NCBI GenBank assembly: GCA_964577175.1
Contig: CAZNYC010000041.1
Coordinates: forward strand, 1-29,885
DNA: 29,885 nucleotides
Source of the DNA: BS750m-G62 sp964577175
Lineage (GTDB): Bacteria; Planctomycetota; Phycisphaerae; FEN-1346
Reading direction: 5' to 3'
Positions within the stretch are counted from its first letter, which is position 1; each line of letters starts with the position of its first letter. This document shows positions 1-7,151 of this stretch, in pieces. The notes under the pieces are model-generated. The model made no database searches. It worked only from the letters and a program-made list of their open reading frames with translations, and was not told where the DNA came from. The position numbers and the translations under genes were made by a program.

Positions 1-158
1 GGGTTGGCCGCGTCGCCGTCCTCGTGGACCTCCAGCACCTGCCAGCCTGCTCCGCCAAGGCTTCGCAGGCCAAGGCTGGTATTGTAGTAGGTGTCGAGGC
101 CGGATTCACCTGCAACGTTCGTTTCGATGCGGCGCCGGTGGCCGTGGTAGACGTATCC
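1..158 (-). pseudogene. Possible RHS/YD-repeat protein remnant (partial, frameshifted)
   Basis: Reading leftward from about 158, one frame gives YVYHGHRRRIETNVAGESG followed by LDTYYNTS, which resembles the late YD repeats of RHS proteins (YxYDGLxRRI...YYN). A second frame then gives WQVLEVHEDGDAAN, which resembles the 'WQVLEVR' step that normally follows directly in RHS cores. Between the two lies a palindrome-like piece at about 40-80 (CCAGCCT...AGGCTGG) that shifts the frame. The natural reading is an RHS gene fragment interrupted by a small palindromic insertion. The gene would continue left of the window, so its full state cannot be judged. The match is from memory of the family pattern only. 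Confidence 0.4.
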
Positions 159-160
159 AG

Positions 161-184
161 TTCGCCGGCGCGCTTGCGGGCCGC
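161..184. repeat. Short palindromic repeat, second copy at 7048-7071
   Basis: TTCGCCGGCgCGCTTGCGGG and the next four bases recur at 7048-7071 with one mismatch in 24. In the second copy the core forms a GGCCCGC/GCGGGCC hairpin with a TT loop. Confidence 0.6.
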
Positions 185-192
185 ACGACGTT

Positions 193-243
193 CCCACCCT
201 CACCCCATCCCTCTGCCATGAGGCCGCCGGTCAAGGGAGAGGG
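193..243 (-). repeat. CCTCTCCC...GTGAGGGT family repeat, copy 1
   Basis: Read on the minus strand this is CCTCTCCCTTGAC, about 16 unrelated bases, then GAGGGATGGGGTGAGGGTGG. The same element is at 18522-18563, and related pieces sit inside the gene at the right edge (29681-29885). It lies just past the end of the glycoside-hydrolase-like gene. Confidence 0.65.
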
Positions 244-280
244 AGTGCCGGGGCGCGTGGCACGTCGTCCCTGCGGGGAC

Positions 281-2623
281 TTACCTCACGCGGAGGGCGA
301 CGAGTTCGGCCGCGTCGAGCGAAAGGGTGACGGCACCGCCGTCGAGGGCGACGCCCTCCCCCGTGGCGGCGTTCGTGACGGTGGCGGCGCCGGCGTCGGC
401 CTCGGGCAAGGCGACGCGGACGTCCCGCACGGGGGTCGGTCCCGTGTTGACAACGGCAAGCCACGTGCCCTTCGCGCCGGCAGGGATGCGGCGGACGACG
501 ACCGCCTCGTCGGAGGCCGCCCCGGCGACGACGGTGCTCGGCAGCGCCGGCAGCGCCAGGAACGCCGCGTTGAAGCGGCGGACGATCTCCGGGAAGCCCC
601 GGTTGAAACTGTTCCCCGCCAGGTACCCGATGGTCCGCGGGTCGCCGAAGGCGACGGCGCGGGCCTCGGCGAGCATGGAGAGCGGCCCGGCCCGTTCGAC
701 GTCGGCCACGAAGTAGCCGAGCAGCGGCTCCTTGCCGACGTGCATCTCGTTCTCGTTCAGGGCGTAGTGGCGCAGCATCGCGAGGCCCGCCGGCGTCCGG
801 AACGCCTCCATCGCCGCGGCCGAGGAGACCGTGTACAGCCGGTTGAACGTGTAGGAAAGCATGAGGCCGTCGGCCTGGCGGTAGTGCTGCGGGTCGGCGG
901 GCGGGACGGCGTGGTTCCATTCCCAGTTGCCCCAGTTCTCGCGCATCGTCGTCAGGGCGGCCAGGTGGAGGTTCTCGCGGACCACGCGGTCGAACGCGAC
1001 GGGGCGGAGCATGTTGAAGCCTTCGGCGCCGGTGCCGTCGAGGATGCGGGTCCAGCGGGGCACGTCGTCGGTGACGACGGCGGTCTTGAAGCGCCACCAT
1101 TCCTCGTGGTCGCCGGCGGCGAGGCGGCGGGGGATGGAGGCGCCGGGTTCGCTGGAGTCGCACGTGTAGAGGACGAACGCCTCCGGGTCGACCTCGCGGC
1201 GCAGATAGTCCCGCAGGGCGGCGCACCACGCGCGGCGTTTCAGATACCACCAGTCGTAATAGGCCTGGAGGAGGTCCTCGTTTTTCCGGAGGGCCTCGCG
1301 GGTCACCTCCTTGCCGCCGCGCGCCTCGCGGGCGAAGCGGGCGAGGTCGGCGTCGTTGAAACTGATGGGGTTCGCCTCCGGCCTGGGCCGGAACCACGCG
1401 CCCAGGAAGCGGGCCCGGTCCTTGTGCCGGACGACGGTGCACTCGAGCAGCCGCTTCGCGTCGTCGATGAAGGCGGGGTCGGCCAGGTCCGCGTTGGTCT
1501 TATGGACCCAGGGGATGTGGGTATAATCTTTCCCGCCGTCCAGCCGCCGGCACCGGCGCTGGCTGCCGATCGCCTTCTCGGGATCCCGGCCGATGGAGCC
1601 GGCGTACTCGTAGTAGGGGAGGACGGCCAGGTCGTACGGCGCGATGCGCCCCAGGATCTTCCGCCACCGGTCGGGCGTGGCGGAGGCGTTGTACCACGCG
1701 CTGCCGCCGGAGTCCCATCCCTGGTTGTGGCCGAACTCCAGCAGGTCCTTCGCGTAGACGTTCATGCCGAGGAAGCGCGCGAGGCGGGCCTTGTACTCGA
1801 ACCAGTCGATGGGGTCCGTCACGCCGCGCAGGCGCGGGGCCCTCTCCTCGGCCGAGTGGCCGAGCGAGACGACGCCGTCGGCCATCTCCTCGCGGAAGAA
1901 GAGGTACCGGCGCGGCAGGCCGTGGGGTGGGTACCGGATGTCGGCGGCGTGGCGGGCGGGATCGGGCACGCGGAACAGGCGGATGCGCGCCACGGCCGCC
2001 CCGGCCGACGCCGGCGCGTTGACGGCCCGCGGCTGGGCCACGATGACCCAGAACCCGTCCTGCGGCACGAGCGGCCGCTCCGCGCGGCCCCGAGGCCGCT
2101 TGATCCCCGGGAACCGGTCGTGCAGCCAGAACAGTTGCCGCCACGTCATCCACGTGGCGGACTGCGGCAGGCGGAGCGATTCCGGGTTGGTGTTCGTGTA
2201 CCGGGCCTTCAGGCAGTCGCCGACGGTCGTGCCGGTGTGGACGCCGCGGGCCGTCTCGCACCCCCAGTTGCAGAGGAACATGGAGCGGGGCACGTCGTCG
2301 GGGAACTCGACGGCCAGGAGGTAGGCCGCGCCGGCTTCCAGGTCGCGGCCGGCGCCGATGCGCCAGGCGACGTACTTCGCCTCGCCCTCGTCGTTGGGGA
2401 GGACGCGCGAGCGGCGGCCGAGAACCGTTTCGACACGGCTCACGCCTTCGGGAAACTCGCGGAACTTGACGGCGCCGTCAGGTGCGGCGGCGCAGTCGAT
2501 CTCCTGGACGAGTTCCAGGCGGCCGAACGGCGGCCCGGCGTCGGCCGTTTCGGCGAGGGCGGGCACGCAGGCGGCGAGCAGCGCGGCGGACGCGGTGACG
2601 ATCAGGCTGGTGAAACGCCTCAT
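281..2623 (-). CDS. Secreted glycoside-hydrolase-like protein, family not identified
   Basis: 780 residues. The ATG at 2621-2623 was chosen over the one 27 bases upstream because AAAGGA lies 9 bases before it and a signal peptide follows directly (MRRFTSLIVTASAALLAAC, then VPALAE). LAAC could be a lipobox, so export as a lipoprotein is possible. After an N-terminal beta-rich part (about 30-210) comes a long Trp/Tyr-rich region (about 230-650). Its motifs, such as 'DPIDWFEYKARLARFLGMN', 'YDLAVLPYYEY' and 'NENEMHVGKEPLLGYF', look like a TIM-barrel sugar hydrolase. The end (about 690-780) looks like a C-terminal beta domain. No CAZy family was recognised and no catalytic pair was assigned. It is last in a run of four minus-strand genes, behind a 155-base gap holding a mobile-looking repeat, so it may be transcribed separately. 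Role in sugar breakdown is an inference. Confidence 0.6.
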   Translation of the reverse strand: MRRFTSLIVTASAALLAACVPALAETADAGPPFGRLELVQEIDCAAAPDGAVKFREFPEGVSRVETVLGRRSRVLPNDEGEAKYVAWRIGAGRDLEAGAAYLLAVEFPDDVPRSMFLCNWGCETARGVHTGTTVGDCLKARYTNTNPESLRLPQSATWMTWRQLFWLHDRFPGIKRPRGRAERPLVPQDGFWVIVAQPRAVNAPASAGAAVARIRLFRVPDPARHAADIRYPPHGLPRRYLFFREEMADGVVSLGHSAEERAPRLRGVTDPIDWFEYKARLARFLGMNVYAKDLLEFGHNQGWDSGGSAWYNASATPDRWRKILGRIAPYDLAVLPYYEYAGSIGRDPEKAIGSQRRCRRLDGGKDYTHIPWVHKTNADLADPAFIDDAKRLLECTVVRHKDRARFLGAWFRPRPEANPISFNDADLARFAREARGGKEVTREALRKNEDLLQAYYDWWYLKRRAWCAALRDYLRREVDPEAFVLYTCDSSEPGASIPRRLAAGDHEEWWRFKTAVVTDDVPRWTRILDGTGAEGFNMLRPVAFDRVVRENLHLAALTTMRENWGNWEWNHAVPPADPQHYRQADGLMLSYTFNRLYTVSSAAAMEAFRTPAGLAMLRHYALNENEMHVGKEPLLGYFVADVERAGPLSMLAEARAVAFGDPRTIGYLAGNSFNRGFPEIVRRFNAAFLALPALPSTVVAGAASDEAVVVRRIPAGAKGTWLAVVNTGPTPVRDVRVALPEADAGAATVTNAATGEGVALDGGAVTLSLDAAELVALRVR

Positions 2624-2645
2624 GCAGGGTCGTCCTTTGTTATCA

Positions 2646-2680
2646 GGCATTCAGCGTCGGGCAACAGCAACGACGCGGCG
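2646..2680 (+). repeat. GGCATTC + CAACAnCAACrAC module, copy 1
   Basis: GGCATTC is followed by a GGCAACAGCAACGAC-type stretch. The same module occurs at 6972-7005 and, reversed, at 18688-18718. Here it directly abuts the 96-base inverted-repeat element at 2681, as it does near 18682. Confidence 0.6.
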
Positions 2681-2776
2681 TTCGAGCCCGCTGCGGAAGC
2701 AACGGGTTCCCTTCGGCGGCTGTGACCTGTGCCACGGCAGATGGCGATGTCCGGCCGCTTCCGCGCCCGGTTCGAA
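2681..2776. mobile_element. 96 bp MITE-like element, copy A
   Basis: It starts TTCGAGCCCGCTGCGGAAGC and ends GCTTCCGCGCCCGGTTCGAA, so the ends are about 20 bp imperfect terminal inverted repeats. A second copy of equal length lies reversed at 18587-18682; the two share both ends and an internal GCCACGGCAGA-like stretch. It has no coding capacity. It sits 2 bases from the stop codon of the MFS-fusion gene, filling the gap to the glycoside-hydrolase-like gene. Confidence 0.65.
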
Positions 2777-2778
2777 GG

Positions 2779-5733
2779 TCACCGGCGGCGGGCGACCTCC
2801 GCCAGCCCCCGCCGGGCCTCGGCGTGGTCGGGGTCGACCGAGAGGGCGCGCCGGAAGGCGGCGTCGGCGGGCCCGAGATCGCCCGCCTTCAGAAGAAACA
2901 CGCCGATGGCCGCGTGGGTGGCGGCCCAGCGCGGGGCCTCGCGGGCGGCCGCCCGGGCCACCTCCACCGCCCCCGGCCGGTCTCCACGGGCCTGGAGGGC
3001 CCACGCGGCCACGAGCAGGGCCGAGGTCATCTCCGGATGGGCCTGCCGCAGCCGCTGCATGTCCGCCAGGACGCGCTCGGGCGGGACGCGTCCCTCGTCC
3101 AGGGCGCGGCGGACGGCGGCCACCGCCCGCCGGCGAATCCCACGAAGCGCTGCATGGTCCGGCACCCGCACGAGGCCCAGGTACGCGTGCTCCAGGCGGG
3201 TCAGGAACGCGGGCGACCCGTGGGCCGTCAAGAGGTGCGTGGTGGCGGCGTGGTGGTCGCGGAAGTTCCGCGTCCACGCCTCGCGCTCGGCCGGGGCGAC
3301 GCCCGTCCAGTCCAGGTGCCGCGACAGGCTGCCCCGCCGCAGGCCGGCCATGATCCGCCGGAAGTCCCGGTGCAGCACCAGGCGGTGCGGGTCGAGGTTG
3401 TAGGCCAGGAACGGCCGGTCGTCCGTCGTGACGGGGGCGCCGTCGAGGTAGGCAGCCACGTCGCGGGCGTTGCCGACGTACCACGAGAGCAGGCCCTCGC
3501 TCGTGCGGACGTGCATGTACGCGAGGCTCCGGCGGACGGGCTCGGCGGCGAGGGCGGCGTCCAGGGCCTTCGGCGAGAACTGCTGCGCCTCGCGCGAGCC
3601 GACCAGGTACAGCAGAATGAACGGCCGGGTGGCCGGGAACCACACCGTCGCGTGCGGGAAGACGTCCGTGAAGGTGGCCAGGATGCTGTCGAAGTTCGAC
3701 TTCGGATGGCCCTGGAGGTGCAGTTTCGTGATGAACCGGCCGCCCGGCTCCAGGTGGGCCAGGGCGTTGGCGAAGTGCTCCCGCGCATACAGCGGGGCGC
3801 TGGCGGCCGTGGCGTGCACGTCGGAATCGTTGATGATGACGTCGTACCGCTTCTCCGTCAGGTTCAGATAGTTCCTGGCGTCCATGTAATGCATGCGGAC
3901 GTGGCGCTGGAGGTCCTCGCCCAGGTTGATGTGACCGAAGTGCGCGTGCGCCGCCTCGACCACCTCGCGGGCCACCTCCACGCAGTCGATGCGGGCCGGA
4001 CCGTGCTGCGCCACGCACCACGCCGTCTCGCCCGTCCCGTAGCCGACCAGCAGCACCGTCTCCGGGTCGCGGTGCAGGAGGACGGGCAGGTGGCCGAGCG
4101 TCTTCTGGGCGGAGCGGTGCAGGTCGTCGCCGGCCATGGCGACGTTGTCGATGGCCATCAGCAGGTGCCCGTCCGGCTTCCGCGTGACCGCGACGGTGGT
4201 GGTGGGCCCTTCGCGGACGGCGACGACCTGTCGGCCCTCGTCGGCGACGTTCCGGCGGAAGAGGTCGCCCGGCGCCAGGACCGCCCCCGCCGTGCACGCG
4301 ACGGCCAGGGCGAGCCAGGCCGCGCGCAGAACCCGCCGGCCGCGGGGCGCCAGGGCCGTCACCAGGCCCCATCCCAGCCACACCGCCACCAGCGCCAGGC
4401 CCGCCAGCGCCCACTGGACGCCCAGGCGCGGCACCAGCAGGAACCCCGTCATCAGGCCGCCGAGGACGGCCCCGATGGTGTTCGCCCCGTAGACCGTGCC
4501 GGTCGCGAGGCCGACGCGCCGGCGAAAGCGGCTCCACGCCTGCAGCGCCAGCGGGAAGCCCAGCCCCATCACGAGCGCCGGCACCAGAAAGAGGGCCACG
4601 CTGTGGACGAGCGGCAGGGAGGCCTTCCGGATACTCGGGGCGGCGACGCTTCCTTCGAGCAGGCCGACGACGGCCGCCTCGCCCCGCGCGAACCACACGT
4701 TGAACCACGGCAGGTACACGAGGCCGAGGACACCCAGAACCGTCAGGCTCACGCCGAACGCGACGCCCGGATACCGCAGACGGGCCGAGAGGCGGCTGCC
4801 GGCCCACGCCCCGACCACGTTCCCCAAGAGGTACACCGTCAGGACGCCGGCGAAGACGTAGGTGAAGCCGCCCAGGAGGAAGGCGGCGGTGCGCATCCAG
4901 ATCAACTCGTAGCCGATGCTCACCATACCGCTGGCGAAAAAGCCGAGGGCGAGGACCCCCGCCCCCAGCCGGCCGGCGGCGGCGGGTTCTCCGGGCGGCG
5001 CGGCGGGCGCCGGCCGGGCCGTTGCCCGCCGGGCCGGCGCCACGGCCGGCGCCACGGCGCCGGCGGCGTCGTGCCGGCGCGACAGGGCCCAGCCGCCCGC
5101 GGCCACCAGGAGGTTCAGCCCCGCCGCCGTGTACAGCGTCCCCATGACGCCGAACGTCCGGATGAGGACGAACCCCGCCAGGAAACACCCGAACGTGGCC
5201 CCGAGCATGTTCAGGGCGTACAGGCGGCCGACGCGGCGGCCCGTCCGCTCGGCCAGGGCCGTCACATACCGGCCCAGGAGCGGCAGGGTGCTGCCCATCA
5301 GCATCGTCGGCACGAGCAGGAGGGCGGCCGAGACGACCACCTGGACGGCGAGGAGGACGGCGGGCGCGTCCTCCCACCGGACGAACACCCGGCCGTACGC
5401 CGCCTCCGCCAGGTCCAGCGCCCACGGCAGCGCCAGGGCCGACACCGTGACCGCGAGTTCCAGCACCGCGTACAGCCGGAGCCGCCGGCGGATGCGGTCC
5501 GCGTAGCGGCCCATCACGAGGGCCCCGAGCGCCAGGCCTCCCATAAACGTCGATACGACGATGCTCGAGGCGTAGATCGTGTTGCCGAGCGTCAGTTTCA
5601 GCAGGCGGACCCAGACGACCTCGTCCATCAGGCTGCACGCGCCGGAGCAGAAGTAGATGACGACGAGCCAGCGGACGACGGCGGGCGACGCCTCGGCGGG
5701 TTGGGAGGACGCAGGGCCTCGGTCACTTGTCAT
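2779..5733 (-). CDS. MFS-like membrane / spermidine-synthase-like / TPR fusion protein
   Basis: 984 residues. The first half (about 20-500) is hydrophobic with many membrane spans and the family opening 'SGACSLMDEVVWVRLLKL'. Next comes a soluble Rossmann methyltransferase-like domain (about 510-740) with 'VLLVGYGTGE' near 557 and 'DSDVHATAASAPLYAREHF', the spermidine-synthase layout. The nucleotide loop is GYGTGE rather than the usual GGGxG, so polyamine synthesis is not assured. The last 110 or so residues read as TPR-like helical repeats ('AGDLGPADAAFRRALSVDP'). Such MFS/SpdSyn fusions are common and mostly uncharacterised. The ATG lies inside a heptamer array with no clear ribosome site, and the stop of the upstream Gfo/Idh gene is 44 bases away, so translational coupling is possible. 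The exact start is uncertain. Confidence 0.85.
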   Translation of the reverse strand: MTSDRGPASSQPAEASPAVVRWLVVIYFCSGACSLMDEVVWVRLLKLTLGNTIYASSIVVSTFMGGLALGALVMGRYADRIRRRLRLYAVLELAVTVSALALPWALDLAEAAYGRVFVRWEDAPAVLLAVQVVVSAALLLVPTMLMGSTLPLLGRYVTALAERTGRRVGRLYALNMLGATFGCFLAGFVLIRTFGVMGTLYTAAGLNLLVAAGGWALSRRHDAAGAVAPAVAPARRATARPAPAAPPGEPAAAGRLGAGVLALGFFASGMVSIGYELIWMRTAAFLLGGFTYVFAGVLTVYLLGNVVGAWAGSRLSARLRYPGVAFGVSLTVLGVLGLVYLPWFNVWFARGEAAVVGLLEGSVAAPSIRKASLPLVHSVALFLVPALVMGLGFPLALQAWSRFRRRVGLATGTVYGANTIGAVLGGLMTGFLLVPRLGVQWALAGLALVAVWLGWGLVTALAPRGRRVLRAAWLALAVACTAGAVLAPGDLFRRNVADEGRQVVAVREGPTTTVAVTRKPDGHLLMAIDNVAMAGDDLHRSAQKTLGHLPVLLHRDPETVLLVGYGTGETAWCVAQHGPARIDCVEVAREVVEAAHAHFGHINLGEDLQRHVRMHYMDARNYLNLTEKRYDVIINDSDVHATAASAPLYAREHFANALAHLEPGGRFITKLHLQGHPKSNFDSILATFTDVFPHATVWFPATRPFILLYLVGSREAQQFSPKALDAALAAEPVRRSLAYMHVRTSEGLLSWYVGNARDVAAYLDGAPVTTDDRPFLAYNLDPHRLVLHRDFRRIMAGLRRGSLSRHLDWTGVAPAEREAWTRNFRDHHAATTHLLTAHGSPAFLTRLEHAYLGLVRVPDHAALRGIRRRAVAAVRRALDEGRVPPERVLADMQRLRQAHPEMTSALLVAAWALQARGDRPGAVEVARAAAREAPRWAATHAAIGVFLLKAGDLGPADAAFRRALSVDPDHAEARRGLAEVARRR

Positions 5734-5754
5734 TTGTCATTCGTCATTGGTCAT
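5720..5754 (-). repeat. Heptamer array (ATGACNA)n containing a start codon
   Basis: On the minus strand: ATGACCA, ATGACGA, ATGACAA, ATGACAA, then a degenerate GTGACCG. Each unit carries an ATG; the one at 5731-5733 opens the MFS-fusion frame and the others are out of frame or stop quickly. Confidence 0.7.
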
Positions 5755-5777
5755 GTGCTCGCGGCTCGCGGCCGGCT

Positions 5778-6944
5778 TCAATCGAACTGCGGCACCTTGA
5801 GCGTCTCCCCGTCATTGAGGGCCGACTGATGGGCCACGACGCCGGGCACGGTCATCGCGAGGGCCTCGTAAACGTTGATGATGGGGTCGCGGTCCTGGAG
5901 GATGGCCGTGACGAACTCGTCGCTGAGCCGCCCGTGCGACCCGCCGTGGCCGCCGGCCGGCACGCCCGGCGGCAGGGGCGGCTGGGCGAGGTCCGGCAGG
6001 TCCTTCATCAGGCCGTGGTACTGCGTGCCGTCCATCCACCCGCGCTCGCCGAAGACGCGGCCCGTTTCGACGACGCGTCCGCGGACGGCCCGGAGTTTGG
6101 ACATCCGCGACACGCCGCCCTCGCTCGTCTGAAACAGGGCGATCTCGTCGCTGAACGGGTTGTCGTACCGGTTCCCGCCCGGCTGGTATTCCGGGAAGTC
6201 GCCGCGGAACCCGGCGCACGAAACGGACGTGAACCGTTTGCCCGTCACGCCCACGTAGTAGGCGGTGGAGTGGGTCGGGTACCAGAGCGGCACCAGGCCG
6301 ACCCGCCAGTCCTTGTACGAGGGGATGGGCTTGGCGGTCCAGTGGTAGTACTCGCCCTCGGAATAGACGAGCCGCCCCAGCCCCCCTGCCCCGTACACCT
6401 GCCGCATGGCCCAGCAGTCCGGGCGGTAGACGCTGGTCTCGGCCATCATGAACTTGCGGCCGGTCTCGCGGACGGTCTCGACGAGGCGCTCGGCGTCCTC
6501 GATGGAGCCGAAGACGGCCGGGACGGCCGTCATCACGTGCTTGCCGTGCTTCATGACCTCCATGCAGTGGCGGGCATGGCTGGGGGCGTCGGTGGCAACG
6601 AAGACGGCCTCGATTTTGGGGTCCGTGACGAGCACGTCGAGCGACTCGTACGATTTGTCGCATCGGCACGCCTTCATCAGCCCGCGGCGGCGGTCGGGAA
6701 TGAGGTCGCTGACGGCCACGATCTCGACGTTCGGATGGTTCTGGAAGCCGAACGCGGCGCCGAAGCGGCAATGGCCATAGCCGACGATGCCGAAACGGAC
6801 CTTGCGGTCGGAGACGGGTTTCCATTCCTTGGCGCTCGCGCCGGTCGGAACCGTGAGCGCGGCCGCGGGCCCGACGGCCGAGGCGGCGGCGCCGAGGCCG
6901 AGGGCCTTCAGAAACGGGCGGCGGCGGAGGGGCGGGGCGGACAT
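5778..6944 (-). CDS. Tat-exported Gfo/Idh/MocA family protein
   Basis: 388 residues from the ATG at 6942-6944, which has AGGAG 8 bases upstream and begins the twin-arginine signal MSAPPLRRRPFLKALGLG. The open frame extends 57 codons further, but that part is repeat sequence. The Rossmann dinucleotide site is GIVGYGHCRFG (52-62). The family's usual EKP motif is AVP here (140-142, in 'KHVMTAVPAVFG'), so the catalytic lysine seems absent. The C-terminal substrate half (about 165-388) has 'EGEYYHW' and 'WMDGTQYHG'. Family members are NAD(P)-dependent sugar or cyclitol oxidoreductases, and Planctomycetota carry many Tat-exported paralogs. It lies between an FAD oxidoreductase gene and a membrane gene, which suggests extracytoplasmic sugar chemistry, but substrate and activity are unknown. 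Confidence 0.9.
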   Translation of the reverse strand: MSAPPLRRRPFLKALGLGAAASAVGPAAALTVPTGASAKEWKPVSDRKVRFGIVGYGHCRFGAAFGFQNHPNVEIVAVSDLIPDRRRGLMKACRCDKSYESLDVLVTDPKIEAVFVATDAPSHARHCMEVMKHGKHVMTAVPAVFGSIEDAERLVETVRETGRKFMMAETSVYRPDCWAMRQVYGAGGLGRLVYSEGEYYHWTAKPIPSYKDWRVGLVPLWYPTHSTAYYVGVTGKRFTSVSCAGFRGDFPEYQPGGNRYDNPFSDEIALFQTSEGGVSRMSKLRAVRGRVVETGRVFGERGWMDGTQYHGLMKDLPDLAQPPLPPGVPAGGHGGSHGRLSDEFVTAILQDRDPIINVYEALAMTVPGVVAHQSALNDGETLKVPQFD

Positions 6945-6957
6945 GGGTTGTCTCCTG

Positions 6958-6978
6958 GGCATTCGGGATTCGGCATTC
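6958..6978 (+). repeat. Heptamer array GGCATTC/GGGATTC/GGCATTC
   Basis: Three consecutive 7-base units lie just upstream of the Gfo/Idh/MocA ribosome site. Confidence 0.65.
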
Positions 6979-7005
6979 GGCGACAACAACGGCAACAGCA
7001 ACGAC
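6972..7005 (+). repeat. GGCATTC + CAACAACGGCAACAGC module, copy 2
   Basis: Shares the layout of 2646-2680 and the reverse of 18688-18718, but here no 96 bp element follows. Instead a GC-rich stretch leads to the 24-base palindromic repeat at 7048-7071. Confidence 0.55.
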
Positions 7006-7047
7006 CCGAGGGTCGGGGCGGTTGCGAGTGTCGCATAATCGCCTGTG

Positions 7048-7071
7048 TTCGCCGGCCCGCTTGCGGGCCGC
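7048..7071. repeat. Short palindromic repeat, copy of 161-184
   Basis: A GGCCCGC-TT-GCGGGCC hairpin within 24 bases that match 161-184 at 23 positions. Confidence 0.6.
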
Positions 7072-7100
7072 GCGCCGTACCCCACAGGCCGGAGGCCTGC

Positions 7101-7130
7101 TTGGGCATTTGGCATTGGGCATTGAGCATT
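7101..7130 (+). repeat. Heptamer array TTGGGCA/TTTGGCA/TTGGGCA/TTGAGCA
   Basis: Four direct 7-base units between the FAD oxidoreductase stop (7152) and the Gfo/Idh/MocA gene. Confidence 0.7.
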
Positions 7131-7151
7131 TCTGCCGCGGCACGCCGCGGC

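Noticed and set aside
218..2725. 835-codon plus-strand open frame opposite the glycoside-hydrolase-like gene
   Set aside because: It is a low-complexity Arg/Gly/Ala/Val frame caused by high GC. The minus strand has a signal peptide, a ribosome site and protein-like composition.
2779..5733. Genuine polyamine (spermidine) synthase
   Set aside because: The nucleotide loop differs (GYGTGE) and the domain is fused to a membrane transporter-like half, so the catalytic assignment is not safe.
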